The position numbers were made by a program, and so were the translations under genes. The notes beneath the pieces are model-generated. The model worked only from the letters and a program-made list of their open reading frames with translations. It was not told where the DNA came from and made no database searches. From NCBI GenBank assembly GCA_003615045.1, contig ML014174.1, forward strand, positions 30,786-94,785: a stretch of DNA of 64,000 bases. Direction: 5' to 3'. This DNA comes from Caulochytrium protostelioides (taxonomy: Eukaryota > Chytridiomycota > Caulochytriomycetes > Caulochytriales > Caulochytriaceae). Positions 29,947-39,983 of this stretch are shown here, piece by piece (the first letter of the stretch is position 1; each line of letters begins with the position of its first letter).

Positions 29947-30885
29947 GGCGGTCAAAGGTGAATCCCGTTCTCGGGGGACGTCCCGGCACGAGAGGAAAGC
30001 GCTACGATTAATCCGCACCGATGGGTTGGCGCGGCGGTCGGCTATTGGTGGTCCGGGATGCTGCAACAGGACGACGTCGGCGGGATGCTGGTGTGATGCT
30101 ATGGATGACGGTGTGACGGCGCCGCGACAACAGAAGGTGAGCCGACCAAAGAATTGTCAAGGAGGTGCCTCGTATCGCGCTGATACGATTGCGTAAGATG
30201 CGTAAGATGCGTAATATGCGTAAGATGCGTAAGATGCGTAAGATGCGTAAGATGCAGGCGTCGTGCAGTGCTCCGCGGCATCAGGCCGGTGCGCCATCAA
30301 CGCCATCGACGCGGGCGGCCGATGCCCGCTCTTTGGCGGACTTTGATGTTCAGGATTTCCCCCTTGGCCCCGGGCCCGGACGCCTGCCTCACCCAGGCCC
30401 GACGCCACACCGCCGCCGAGACAATCGGACCCGCCCCGCACTGCCGGCGAAAACCCCGACCACGGCGGCGCGACCGCCAAGCCTCTCGCCACCCCCCACC
30501 GGCCCATTGTACGCCTCCATACCCGCGCTCGGGGCGGTCGAGCCGACGCCAGCCCACGACGGCAGCGCCTCAGCAGGCGATTGACAACGGCGGGTGGGAC
30601 GCCCGAGTCACGGCGCGTGGAAGTAGCCCTCCGTCCGTGCCTTCAGCCCCTGTTCGTGGAGGCGATTTGATCCGAGGAAAAGGATGCGCAGGAGGGGCCT
30701 TCATCGGGGGTGTGCAGTGGCGTTCGCCTGGTGCCACCGCTGTCACCCGCCGATCCGCCGTTGTCGCCAATAGTCAAGCAACAAGCGCTGACCTGCCGGG
30801 CGATAACCAGTCCATTCCCGAGCTCACCGCTCCCTGTTTGAAAGACGCCCTGACCCATCCTTCACCACACAACCGACTCGCCATC
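29947..30885. promoter_or_regulatory. Divergent intergenic region of YTM1 and TRM112
   Basis: 939 bases lie between two divergent genes that both serve ribosome and translation factor maturation, so shared control is plausible. A 9-base tandem repeat sits at 30191-30253. No recognised factor site; assignment as a bidirectional promoter rests on layout only. Confidence 0.45.
30191..30253. repeat. 9-base tandem repeat, seven copies
   Basis: Seven head-to-tail copies of GCGTAAGAT, one with a single change (GCGTAATAT). There are no spacers, so this is a microsatellite/minisatellite, not a CRISPR array. It lies between the YTM1 and TRM112 starts. Confidence 0.95.
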
Positions 30886-31639
30886 ATGAGGTACGCTCTC
30901 TCTGTTTCGGCTCGCTGGGCATAAGCATCTCAAACAGCCAGTCCTCGACCCAGGTTCGGTCAGCGTTATGAATGCATGCCGATGCTTCGATCCCACAGCA
31001 TCGAGGTGTGATCTCGTCTAGCCGTCACATCGATACTTCGTGAGAGCTTTCGTGCTCTTCTCGGATGTTGAATCATCTGGACCGTTACCCATCGCGGGCG
31101 ATTCCCGCCGTGTCGTCGAAGCCCATCGTTCATCGCGGCTTATCGCCGCAATACCGCCAGTCTTGGAACAGCGCTGTTCGCGACTGCCTGGATCGTCGTT
31201 TAGTTTTACTCACCCCTGTGCGCGCTTCAATTCCATGCGATACTTCTCTCTTTCTGCAACCCGTGTCAATACCGAAAGGTTGCTGACTCACAACATGCTG
31301 CAGTGTCATGTCAAGAACTGCCGGCCGAACGAAAGCTTCCCCTTGACGATCAAGGACCCTGAGCTAGAGCGCACGGAGGCGGAGTTCAACCCTGACTTTA
31401 TGCGCGGGCTCGTGCCGAAGCTGGACTGGACGGCCCTGCGCAAGACGGCGGGCGCGCTCGGCCTCGGGGATCTCCCTGCCGAGATGCCCGAAGCGACGGA
31501 CGAGTTTCTCCAGATGCTGCACGCGCTGGTCTTGGAAACCCGCGTCGTGAGCGGCTCCATGGTCTGCGATGTCTGCCACCACGTGTTTCCCATCACGAAC
31601 GGCATTCCCAATATGCTGCTCCAGGCCGACGAAGTCTAA
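30886..31639 (+). CDS. TRM112: TRM112 methyltransferase activator subunit
   Basis: Small zinc protein that activates several methyltransferases acting on tRNA, 18S rRNA and eRF1 (Trm9, Trm11, Bud23 and Mtq2 partners in yeast). The proposed gene has a five-base first coding exon, 30886-30890 (ATGAG), a 388-base intron (GTACGC...GAAAG), and exon 31279-31639. The product is 121 residues and begins MRLLTHNMLQCHVKNC, the family N-terminus. The two zinc pairs are CHVKNC and CDVCHH. Other hallmarks are EFNPDFMRGLVPKLDW and the C-terminal FPITNGIPNMLL. Without splicing the frame would start with an unrelated extension, so the tiny exon is preferred. Transcript data would decide it. Confidence 0.9.
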
Positions 31640-32523
31640 AGCGACTGTCGCCTCAATACCCTCCCTTCGTTTCCCTTTTTTCATCTAATTTATCGCGACC
31701 CTCTCTGTCTTGGACGTCGGGCCGAGGGATCGACATACTCGAGGATGGCGAGGTGAGGCCGCGGAGGCCCCTTATGTCGATGGGTTCTTTGTTTGACTTT
31801 CCGGTCGGGGGGACCGCTCATCCGCCATCCTCAAGCGTGCTTGGTGCCCGCGCGCCGGCGGGAAGCGGGGGTTGGCGGCGGCGCGCGGCGCTGCAGTGCA
31901 GATCGGGGGTGGGTCGTGCCGGTCGGTTCGTCTCGGCGGGGATGGGCGGCCCGCCAGAACCTACCCGAGAGGCGGCGCACAGGCCGCGGCGCACATGCTG
32001 CGACACACATGGCCAAACCACGCGATGGATGTGCTGCACTGATACGACGCTGCGACGGGCGACATCTACGGATGACGATCGCGGAGTTGACCTCTGGGGC
32101 AAGACGGTCGGACATGGCGCGAAGGCGGTTGCAGCACGCCTCGTAGGGCGGGGACCTGATCTCCGTGCGTGGCCCCGGCCTCCCATGCTGCTGATCACTG
32201 CTCGACGTGGGTTCACGAGCACCGTCTCCGCCTTTTCTGACATTTCTAGAAGATCTCTCCTTCATTATTATTTCGTGTTGATACTGAACCATCGCGCATT
32301 CCTGCCCGCCAGACCTGATCCGACCTGATTCTGACGTCGCCGTTGCCGCTTGCGAGACGTTGCTGCCCAGGCCCTTGGCCGGCCCGGCGTGGTGTAGGGC
32401 GCACATCGCCGTGCATGCTGCGCAGCGTCACGACCGATCTTCGCCCGTGGATCTATCTCCGCTAAGCCCGACGCCGCCCAGACCCGCTGCTGCCGAGCCG
32501 GCGTTGCCGTGGCGCGTGGCGCG
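31640..32523. other. Intergenic between TRM112 and C2orf81-like gene
   Basis: About 0.9 kb without a convincing gene. A short AT-richer patch near 32240-32290 may be part of the downstream promoter. Confidence 0.5.
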
Positions 32524-34601
32524 ATGGTCCATACAAAGGACGAGACCTACTACCGGCTGGCGGTCGAGGCGGAGGAAACCGATGCGATCGCGTACGATAT
32601 CATCGGGCTGCTGCTCAGCCGCTTAGACGAGCAGATCTACGAAGCCCACATTGAGAGCCAAATCCTGCCGTATGCAACGCTGTTTGCCCGCGACACGATT
32701 CTCGACCTGATCCGGTGGGAGTTCTTTGACTGTGACGATGGCGCGTTCCTCAACGCCATTGACGATGTCGATGCAGAGCCGCCACCGGCTTTGCCAGACT
32801 CGCTCCACACCGGCCGCGTGCCCGTGCATATGGCCGCGTCGCGCCAGAGCGTGTCCAACCTGAACGGCGGCGGCGTGGGCGCGGCCGGGCTTGCGGCCGG
32901 CGAGAAGCAGGGCCGCGACGTTGAGCGCGGCTCGGACGCTGACTCAGACGACGACGACGACGGGTTCTTCCAGGAATCCGGCAACAGCGGCGGCCGCGGG
33001 GGCAACATGAACAACACGTTGGGCTCGACCAACTTCGACCGCATGTCCATCGCCGCCAGCAGCACACATCGCGCGGGCACGATCCAGGGCAGCCACCGCG
33101 GCGGCAACCTGACGCGCTCCGAGCACTCGGCCGGCTCCAGCTCCCGCCTGTCGGGTATGAGCCAGGCGCTGCGCACGCTCTCGCGGAAGGAAGTCCTGCT
33201 CCGCTTCCAGGAAGGCTACGAGGGCCAGGAAACGACAGCGCGGCTGCCCCCGACCCCGGCCATGTTGCGCGAAGATGCCATCCGCGAAGCCGATTCCAAG
33301 ATCCTCAACCGCTTCGCGCAGCACGCCGAGCCCGGCAAGAGCGACGCCATCGTCGCGTTCGATACGCAGAACCCCGCGGGGCTCGTGTTTGATACCGAGG
33401 GCCGCGTACTCGTCAAGACGCGGACGCGACCGCCGCGTCCGCAGCTCAGCCAAGTCATCATGGACGTGACGCCCGCGGCGGCCGACGATGTCGCGGGCGC
33501 ACCGTCCCCCACGAGCATCACCGCGAAGCGCCGCCTGGCCGAGAAGCGTCGCGCAGGGACGTCTTCTAAGGGCGCCGCGGGCGGCGCCGCGGCCTCGCGG
33601 CTGCCGACCGCGCCGCGCAGTCCCACCGCCGCCAAGCTCGGGGCGTCGTCACCGGCCGCGGCCGGGGCGGCCAACGCGCCGAAGCGGCTGTTATCACGGC
33701 GGTCCGATACCCAGCCGATCGCGCCGAGCGTCGGGCCGCCGATCGTCAGGTCGGCCGCGCTGGTCAAGAGCGGCGACGCGCTCGCCGCCAGCCCGCCCCC
33801 GCCGGCGGCGGCGACCAGCCGCGCCTCGCGGGGCACCCCGTCCACCACGCTGCTGCGCAAGCCCGTCCCTGTGGGTACGACCCTGCCGCCCTTGGTAAGT
33901 TTCTTTTGGGCTGCCAGAAAATGCGCGATCGCCGTCATGTTGCTGCGAAACACTTGACTGATTCTGACTTGCTTTGGTTGCTTCATCATGATCTGTAGGA
34001 CGCGGCGAGGTATGCATCCAACCGCTCGTATATTCCGAAGCCCAAGCCAATAGGCACCGATGTCAATGTGCTGAGCTACGATATCGGTGCGTCGGACTCG
34101 TCGCTCGTCGAGGGTATGTCGACACCCGGCGCTGCGGCGCTGCTCCGGACGAGGACAGATGCCAGGGTCGCGCTGAGCCGGTCGGCCGCGGCGCAAGCGA
34201 CCCTGCCGGCCGACAAGCTGCGCCCGCCGCGGTCCATTCACCGGCCCAAGCTGACTGCCGCCGCCTTCGTGGACGAGGGCTCGGGATCGCTCGAGCGCGC
34301 GGCCGCGGCCACCAAGCGCCACGCGCCGTCCTCGGCGCTCAACCCGCCGACGAGCATCCCGAACGCCGCCCCCGCGAGCCGGCGGTCGTCGACGCTCGCC
34401 GGCGACTCGGCCGAGGGCCACGCCGGGGCGCTGCGGCGCCATTCGAAGGTGCGGCCCGAGGCGATGCACGACTCCGCGTGGACCTCGGTGGCGTCGGCGG
34501 CGGAGAACCTGGCTTCGCCGAATGCGAGCGCGCCGGCCACGCCGAATGCACGGCGGCCGTCGCGTCCGCCCGTCACCTTCCATCGCGAGCCATCGGGGTG
34601 A
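32524..34601 (+). CDS. C2orf81-like protein (DUF4639), probable flagellar or centriolar role
   Basis: Two exons, 32524-33894 and 33999-34601, joined by a 104-base phase-0 intron (GTAAGT...TGTAG); 657 residues. Residues 1-110 resemble the N-terminus of vertebrate C2orf81: an acidic helix (EAEETDAIAYDIIGLLLSRL), then the LPYATLFARDTILDLIRWEF block and an acidic Pro-rich segment ending TGRVPVHMA. The order helix - qILPya..ArdtiLdlirWeF - acidic - G.VPV is the family pattern as I remember it. The rest is low-complexity Ser/Ala/Arg. The human gene is testis-enriched and its phylogenetic spread suggests ciliated organisms, fitting a zoosporic fungus. Function unknown; the assignment is by pattern only. 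The start is the first ATG. Confidence 0.6.
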
Positions 34602-35394
34602 TCGGCGCGTGGCGTGGTGACTGCGCCACGAGATCGGCTCGTCTCGAGGCTCGGCGCAAATCACGGTCGCCGCTCCCGGTCCATCTCATGTTTGACCGCA
34701 TGGGACTGGCGGCCGGTATGGAGAAGAAATTAACACCTTCCTCCACAGCAACACTGGGGGGCGTTTGAGAATGCAGGGCGCTTCTGGATGCTTCTATGCT
34801 CGAGTCGATATGTCGGATCGGAGGTGAGCACGGGCCGTGGATGATGATAGTAGGGGGCGGTGATGATGGGATGGGACGGGATGGGGTGGGGTCGGCCGGA
34901 GCGCCACGGGGGGCACACGGCGGACGGCCCGAGAGTCGGACCGACCGGCGGAGAGGTTTGGGCTCGGGTGGGCGACAGCGTCGGACAAGGTGATCACCAG
35001 CGTGACACCAGATAGACCGGTCTGAGAGGCCCATGCGGCGAGGTGAAAGCGTGTCCCACCAGTCTCGCCATCTGCGGTGGTCAGCCATACGGTGATGCGG
35101 TGAGCACACCCGACAACCATCCGTTGTCGCTTGCCGGCATCGGCTCGCTGCCGCCGCCGGGTATATAAGTCCATCGTGCCGGAGGCATATCCCAACCCGC
35201 CGGTACTGTTGCGGAAAGACATGCAAATGAGCATGAAACTGAGAGACGTGAGTCGGGATGCGTCGGGTCTGTCATGCATCAAAGACCAATGACCATCCCT
35301 GAAATCTCACGCTGCGCAGCCCTCTTTTGACTGTTCGCGACCTCCCGCTCTCACAGCTTTTCCCCTCGATCTCACCGATCCCGATTTCGCCATC
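34602..35394. other. Intergenic between C2orf81-like and LIM genes
   Basis: About 0.8 kb with no gene recognised. The G-rich part at 34845-34910 is simple GGGATGG-type sequence. The promoter of the LIM gene is expected in the last 200 bases, where the DNA is less GC-rich. Confidence 0.5.
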
Positions 35395-35956
35395 ATGTCT
35401 TCCCAGCCTTGCAACGCGTGTGCCAAGACGGTCTACCAGACCGAGAAGGTCGAGGCCGCCAACGCTTGGTACCACAAGGTATGCCTATTTTCTTAATCTG
35501 CGCGATGACCGATCTGGCATCGGCCTTCTTTACTCACACGATTTTTCTTCTGGTGGTTTTCATGATGTAATGGTATGATGGATTGATGGATGTCTGTAGG
35601 GCTGCTTCAAATGCAACGACAAGTCGTGCGGCATCATGCTGAATCTCAAGTCGTTCAAGGCCGCTGATGCCCACGTGTGGTGCGAGAAGCACTTGCCGAA
35701 GCCGAAGGCCACGGCAGTCGCCGACTCGGTGTCGACGGTCCACGCGCTCATGTCGCCCAAGAAAACCACCGAGGGCCTGCACAAGACCCACGTCGGTGTC
35801 GGCGACGCCGTCTCCCTGGGCCCGGACTCGGTCGCCGTGCTCCACGCCACGTCTGCGCCGCGCAAGTCGGTGGAGAACCTCGGCACCGTCCAGAAGGGCT
35901 CGGTGGCCCACCTAGCGGGGTCCAACAACTCCCTCGACGCCTCGCCGTCCGTCTAG
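35395..35956 (+). CDS. Single LIM-domain protein
   Basis: Two exons, 35395-35478 and 35600-35956, with a 121-base phase-0 intron (GTATGC...TGTAG); 146 residues. Residues 7-57 form one LIM zinc-binding domain: CNACAKTVYQTEKVEA opens the first finger, WYHKGCFKC closes it, and the second ends with WCEKHLP. The spacing in the second finger is C-x4-C (CNDKSC) rather than the usual C-x2-C. The rest is a Ser/Thr/Val-rich tail without a known domain. Such small LIM proteins usually bind cytoskeletal partners (CRIP or LASP-type domain). The intron falls between the two fingers. Confidence 0.88.
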
Positions 35957-36644
35957 ACGCGCGATGCAGCGAGTCGGCCATACCCCACGAATCAACCGAC
36001 CCGCCTACCCGCGCCCAATGATTGCCGCTGCTGGCTATACATACCCCGCGGTCGGAACGCAGTGGACCTTGAGCGGACGCCTGCCCCGCCTCGGTCTGGC
36101 GCTTCTCCCCTCCGAGCTTGTAAGAGGCCTGCACCGCCATGTTTTCGTTACCTGAACGGCGAACGGCGCTGTCTCCAAGCGCTTACGGGGATCATACATC
36201 GGACAAGCGCCCTGAATAGACAATCTATACCCCAATACTCGAGTACCCTGGAGTTCGTGTTGCTGGGGTTTCTTGCGCCCCTTGGCGATCGGCCCTGCAG
36301 ATGGCTCAGTGACGCATGGAAAGAGGGATCGGAGTTCGAGATGGGCGAGGCTTGGGGCCGAGGCTGGCAAGTGGCGGAACCGTCGCTCAGGGCCCTCGCG
36401 ACCTTGATGGGGATTTGCTGCGACGATCATCGCAAGTCGCCGTGCGATAGCGAGGCCAACGAGGGCCCACGTGGCCATGACGGCATTGCCGCGTGCCATG
36501 CCGGCATAGCTGGCACCACGAGAAAAAAGTGCTTCTTGCCGCCTTCGTCATCCGACCGATCCTTCCTACACGGCCCTTTGTAGGTGGCCGCTGGTTCACC
36601 TTGTTCCGCTGATCAAGTTGGCGTCCGCCACGTCCGCCGCGACG
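35957..36644. other. Intergenic between LIM and SET genes
   Basis: About 0.7 kb. Frames on both strands are short, with no family match. No repeat seen. Confidence 0.5.
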
Positions 36645-38729
36645 ATGTTCCGACGGCGACCTCAGGCCGTCCTCGCCTGGTACGAAGCGCAGTGCGCAAC
36701 GATGGAGGACGCGCCGTCCGTTGGCGCACGTGGCCGACCAGCGCCACTTGCGATCCGCACCACGGCCGAGCGCGGCGATGAGCTCGAGTGGTCGCCGACG
36801 CCAGCGCTGCTGGCGCGACTAACGGCCGCGGCCGCCGAGGTCCGCGCCGACGGCGCCGTCTGCGCCGCCACCGTCCCGTGGTCGCTGACGCTCAGCACGG
36901 CCGGGATCGATGCGTGGCTCCTCGCCGTGGCTCCTCGCCACCAGGACGCCGCGGCGTCGGCATCGGCATCGGTGTCGGCGCGGGACGTGTCGCGCGCCCG
37001 CCAAGCGCTGGCGCAGGCCCTCCAGGCCCTCGACACGCAGATCCCGCCGCGCCGCCGCGAGCGCCTCAAGCTGATGCTCTTCCTTGCGTGGGATCGGATG
37101 CTCCCGAGCGACGCCTCGGATGCCGACGCGCTGGACGATGACAGCGACGCGTGGCACCCGTGGCGCCCGTACACGCGAAGCCTCGCGCCGACGCATGCGT
37201 CGCTGGCCGACATGGCAGGTCGGTCGTGGGCGCGCGAAAATGCGGCCGCGGACGCCGTGGACGCCGTGCCGCCTCCCGCGCCATCGCTCACGGACGAGAT
37301 GGTCGAGCTGATTACCGCGAGCGGCAGCCCTTTGGCGGCGCGGTGGGAGGCTTGGCATGGGCGCTGGACCGGTTATTACCGCCAGCTGCAACCCGCTCTT
37401 GCGCACCTCCAGGCCACCTTCGACGCTGCTGAGGGTCTTTCATCCGCGTCGTCCTCCGCCTGGCGTACGGCCCTCGTGACGGCCGACATGCTCATCAACA
37501 CGCGCGGCTTGGCCCTCGGCAGTATGCCATCCCGCGAGCCGATACACACGGCAGCGGTGCCGGCGACCCTCGCCGACCCCGCGCTCGAGGCGCTGGAGTA
37601 CCTGGTCCCTCTCTTGGATTACTGCAACCACGATGCTGAGCACGCCAACGCCTTTTGGGAAGTCGGCGTTGACGGCGTCCGGCTCATGGTGAAGGCTGGC
37701 GCGGTCGCCGCCGCACGCGCCGCCGCCGACGCCCATCAGCAGGCCGATGCCCATGCCACTGCCAACGCTCGCGCCGCTGTCGACGGCATACCCCTCCTCA
37801 TCTCATATGGCGACGACAAGTCGGACTTGGAAACGGTGTTTCTGCACGGCTTCGCGTCGCTGCCGACGGTGCGCTGTCTGGACGCGGCGACGGTGACACC
37901 GATGGCGCCACCTCTGCCGCTCACCGGCCTCGTCTCGGCGCTTGACCGCGCGCTGACGGCACGCGCCGCGACCCAGGCTGCCGACGCGAAGGACGCGGCG
38001 CCGGACGCCGAGACGCGTTTCGCGGTGCTCCAGCGGCTCGGGCTCCCGCCGGTTCTCGACTTTATGGAATTTGCGCTCTCCGTGTCTGCGGTGTCGCCGA
38101 ACGCGGCGCTTGCCACAGCCGCCGCACCGCCGCGCTCCATCCTCGCGTCCGGCTTGAACACTGACGACCGCGTCCGGCTTCACGTCATGGCGGCTTCCAG
38201 CGAGCAACCCCTCGTCCGACTCTGGGAAGCCCTCGACGAGCTCGATGCTGCCGATGAAGCCGCAGGCCGCGTGTCTGACTCGTCAGCACGGATCGACGTC
38301 GCCGCGGCGCTCTTTTGGCGCAGTGACTCCCAGGACAACGGCGACGCGGACGACGGCGCCGCAGTGCTGGAAGCGGCGCTCGCGGGCGCCGTCACAGCTA
38401 CCTTGCACCAGTCGCTCCACGCGCTGCATACAGCAGCTGCGGCGGTCTACCGCCCATCGGGCGATCCCACGTGGCAGCGGGAGGCGCATGCGTGGTTGGA
38501 CCTCGCCGAGGATGCGTTGACGACTGGAACGCCCGCGCGCCTTCCGCCGTTCCCCGTGCATGCGCTGGTGCAGGCGTCGCGCTGGTGTCTGGATGCGTTG
38601 GATGTCGCGGATCCGCATGCCTTCTGCCTCCGCTCGAGCTTGGCCTGGCTCGCCCGCTATGCGGTCGCCCTCGCAGCGCTGCTGCCATCCGCTGATTCTG
38701 CACCGAACCGTTCCGTCAACGATGTATAA
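36645..38729 (+). CDS. SET-domain protein (SETD3/SETD6/Rkm-like lysine methyltransferase group)
   Basis: Intronless, 694 residues from the ATG at 36645. The SET core is visible as ALEYLVPLLDYCNHDAEHAN (about residues 313-332, with the NH pair that shapes the cofactor site) and PLLISYGDDKSDLETVFLHG (about 383-402, matching the iSYG.k.n.ell..yGF motif). The N-terminal half carries the split SET part, including AAERLKLMLFLAWDR-type helices, and is unusually Ala-rich. The C-terminal ~250 residues would be the Rubisco-LSMT-like substrate-binding module. The order suits non-histone protein methyltransferases; the substrate is unknown. The stop lies about 110 bases before a Fanzor remnant on the other strand. 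Confidence 0.8.
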   Translation: MFRRRPQAVLAWYEAQCATMEDAPSVGARGRPAPLAIRTTAERGDELEWSPTPALLARLTAAAAEVRADGAVCAATVPWSLTLSTAGIDAWLLAVAPRHQDAAASASASVSARDVSRARQALAQALQALDTQIPPRRRERLKLMLFLAWDRMLPSDASDADALDDDSDAWHPWRPYTRSLAPTHASLADMAGRSWARENAAADAVDAVPPPAPSLTDEMVELITASGSPLAARWEAWHGRWTGYYRQLQPALAHLQATFDAAEGLSSASSSAWRTALVTADMLINTRGLALGSMPSREPIHTAAVPATLADPALEALEYLVPLLDYCNHDAEHANAFWEVGVDGVRLMVKAGAVAAARAAADAHQQADAHATANARAAVDGIPLLISYGDDKSDLETVFLHGFASLPTVRCLDAATVTPMAPPLPLTGLVSALDRALTARAATQAADAKDAAPDAETRFAVLQRLGLPPVLDFMEFALSVSAVSPNAALATAAAPPRSILASGLNTDDRVRLHVMAASSEQPLVRLWEALDELDAADEAAGRVSDSSARIDVAAALFWRSDSQDNGDADDGAAVLEAALAGAVTATLHQSLHALHTAAAAVYRPSGDPTWQREAHAWLDLAEDALTTGTPARLPPFPVHALVQASRWCLDALDVADPHAFCLRSSLAWLARYAVALAALLPSADSAPNRSVNDV

Positions 38730-38839
38730 TGCAAAAAAGAAAACAGTTATGTCTCCAAACAGCAAAACAAGCAATACAAGAATCTGTAGGCCCACCCTCC
38801 CCGTCTCTCCACGATCCCTCCGACGGGTTCCCTTGGATG

Positions 38840-39111
38840 CATGAGCGCATTCGATTCAGTGTCGGATGATCTTTGCCGACCTTGGGCTGCATCGGAGCCT
38901 GCCCGGGGTTGCGACACCGCGCCCGCGGTCTGACGGGTAAGGCCAGACAGCGTCGGATGGTCAACGCGGCATTGAGATCGGAGTTCACAAACTTGCCGTT
39001 GGCGGCTTCACCACAGCCAACCCCTGATCACGGTCCCCTGGCGCCGGCGTTGACCGGGTTTCAGAATCACATTCGTCTGGGCATACACAAGAATCACCTG
39101 CCTAACCTTCA
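38840..39111 (-). mobile_element. Fanzor relic, C-terminal fragment
   Basis: On the minus strand it reads QTNVILKPGQRRRQGTVIRG, then (other frame) VNSDLNAALTIRRCLALPV and VGKDHPTL. This matches the 18.1-18.35 kb relic almost codon for codon, and DLNAALTIRR is the RuvC-III region. The NRD is changed to NSD and the frame changes between the two blocks, so it is inactive. The fragment ends with the tail start GGTCGGCAAAGATCATCCGA. It lies directly after another tail (39120-39255), so at least two elements were once in tandem. Confidence 0.8.
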
Positions 39112-39119
39112 AACTTTTG

Positions 39120-39255
39120 TTTAACGAGCATCTCGTATATATGGGCCCATCCAGGCACCTCACGCTGTGCACCATCCCCTCGGGGGTCCTCCACCGAGGC
39201 AGTCACACATTTGGTTCATCGTTGGATGAGCTTCCCGATCTTTACTTAGAATCTC
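39120..39255 (-). mobile_element. Fanzor element 3' tail, second copy
   Basis: Read on the minus strand, this matches the DNA around the stop and downstream of the 18 kb relic: GATCGGGAAGCTCATCC, TGAACCAAA, then the GGACCCCCGAGGGG palindrome and ATATAT. The coding part is essentially missing. It shows that the tail is a conserved unit of the element, probably its 3' end or guide-RNA region. Confidence 0.65.
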
Positions 39256-39299
39256 CGAGCACCCCGTAGGTGCATTTCGCAGGCCATGAGCCTCGACCT

Positions 39300-39905
39300 A
39301 ACCTCGCCCAACCAATTTCAAACCGAATCAAAATTCCCACCATACCGTTCCTCGCTTACAGCGACAGACCTGAGGGGGGACTCGGAAATGCTGTGAAAAC
39401 AGACCCAACTGACCCAACCGAGAATGGTTATGATCGGTCAGCCGCTGTGACCAACAAGGAAAACGAGAAGTCCGAAAAAAATCAGAATCAGTGAATACTA
39501 CGGCATGTTGTTAAGAATGCAACTCTCGGAAGGAAAAAGTCTCGACAATTTTCTAAAACAAATGGACGAGGTGTATCTCCAGGTGGAGCGTCGATGCCCG
39601 ACTCGCCACTACATGCTGACTACCGACTCACAGAAGATTGTGTTGCTTCTCTCTAAGTTAAGACGAAACGACGAGATCTGGGGTTTGCACACATGCTGCA
39701 CAAATTTGAGAGTTGTGCAGTCTCCTTCGCTAAAGATTTGCTTGACTACGCAAACTCAATCTCCTCAATCGACAACGATGGACTAGCTGGCGAGAATAGA
39801 CAGGCCTCAAACATCTAGGAAAACAGACCAGACACCTATGAGAGGAAAGTGTATCCTTTTTGGCAGCAAAGGACACAAGATCCTAGACTGTACTCGATCT
39901 GAACT
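39300..39905 (+). mobile_element. LTR retrotransposon fossil, copia-like gag
   Basis: A broken gag remnant. A segment at about 39505-39665 resembles the copia gag (UBN2-type) helical region, and a retroviral-type zinc-knuckle-like piece lies at about 39840-39880. Base composition here is clearly lower in GC than in surrounding genes. No LTRs, protease, integrase or reverse transcriptase were seen. Several breaks; it looks old, and sits between Fanzor remnants that run in opposite directions. Confidence 0.6.
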
Positions 39906-39983
39906 GCTGAGACATCTACGGCGACGGATACTACAATTCTACGGAGTATTACCTAGCAGCACGCGTGCGGCGCGTGACTGACT

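Noticed and set aside
30191-30253. CRISPR array
   Set aside because: Head-to-tail 9-base units without spacers; a plain tandem repeat in a eukaryotic intergenic region.
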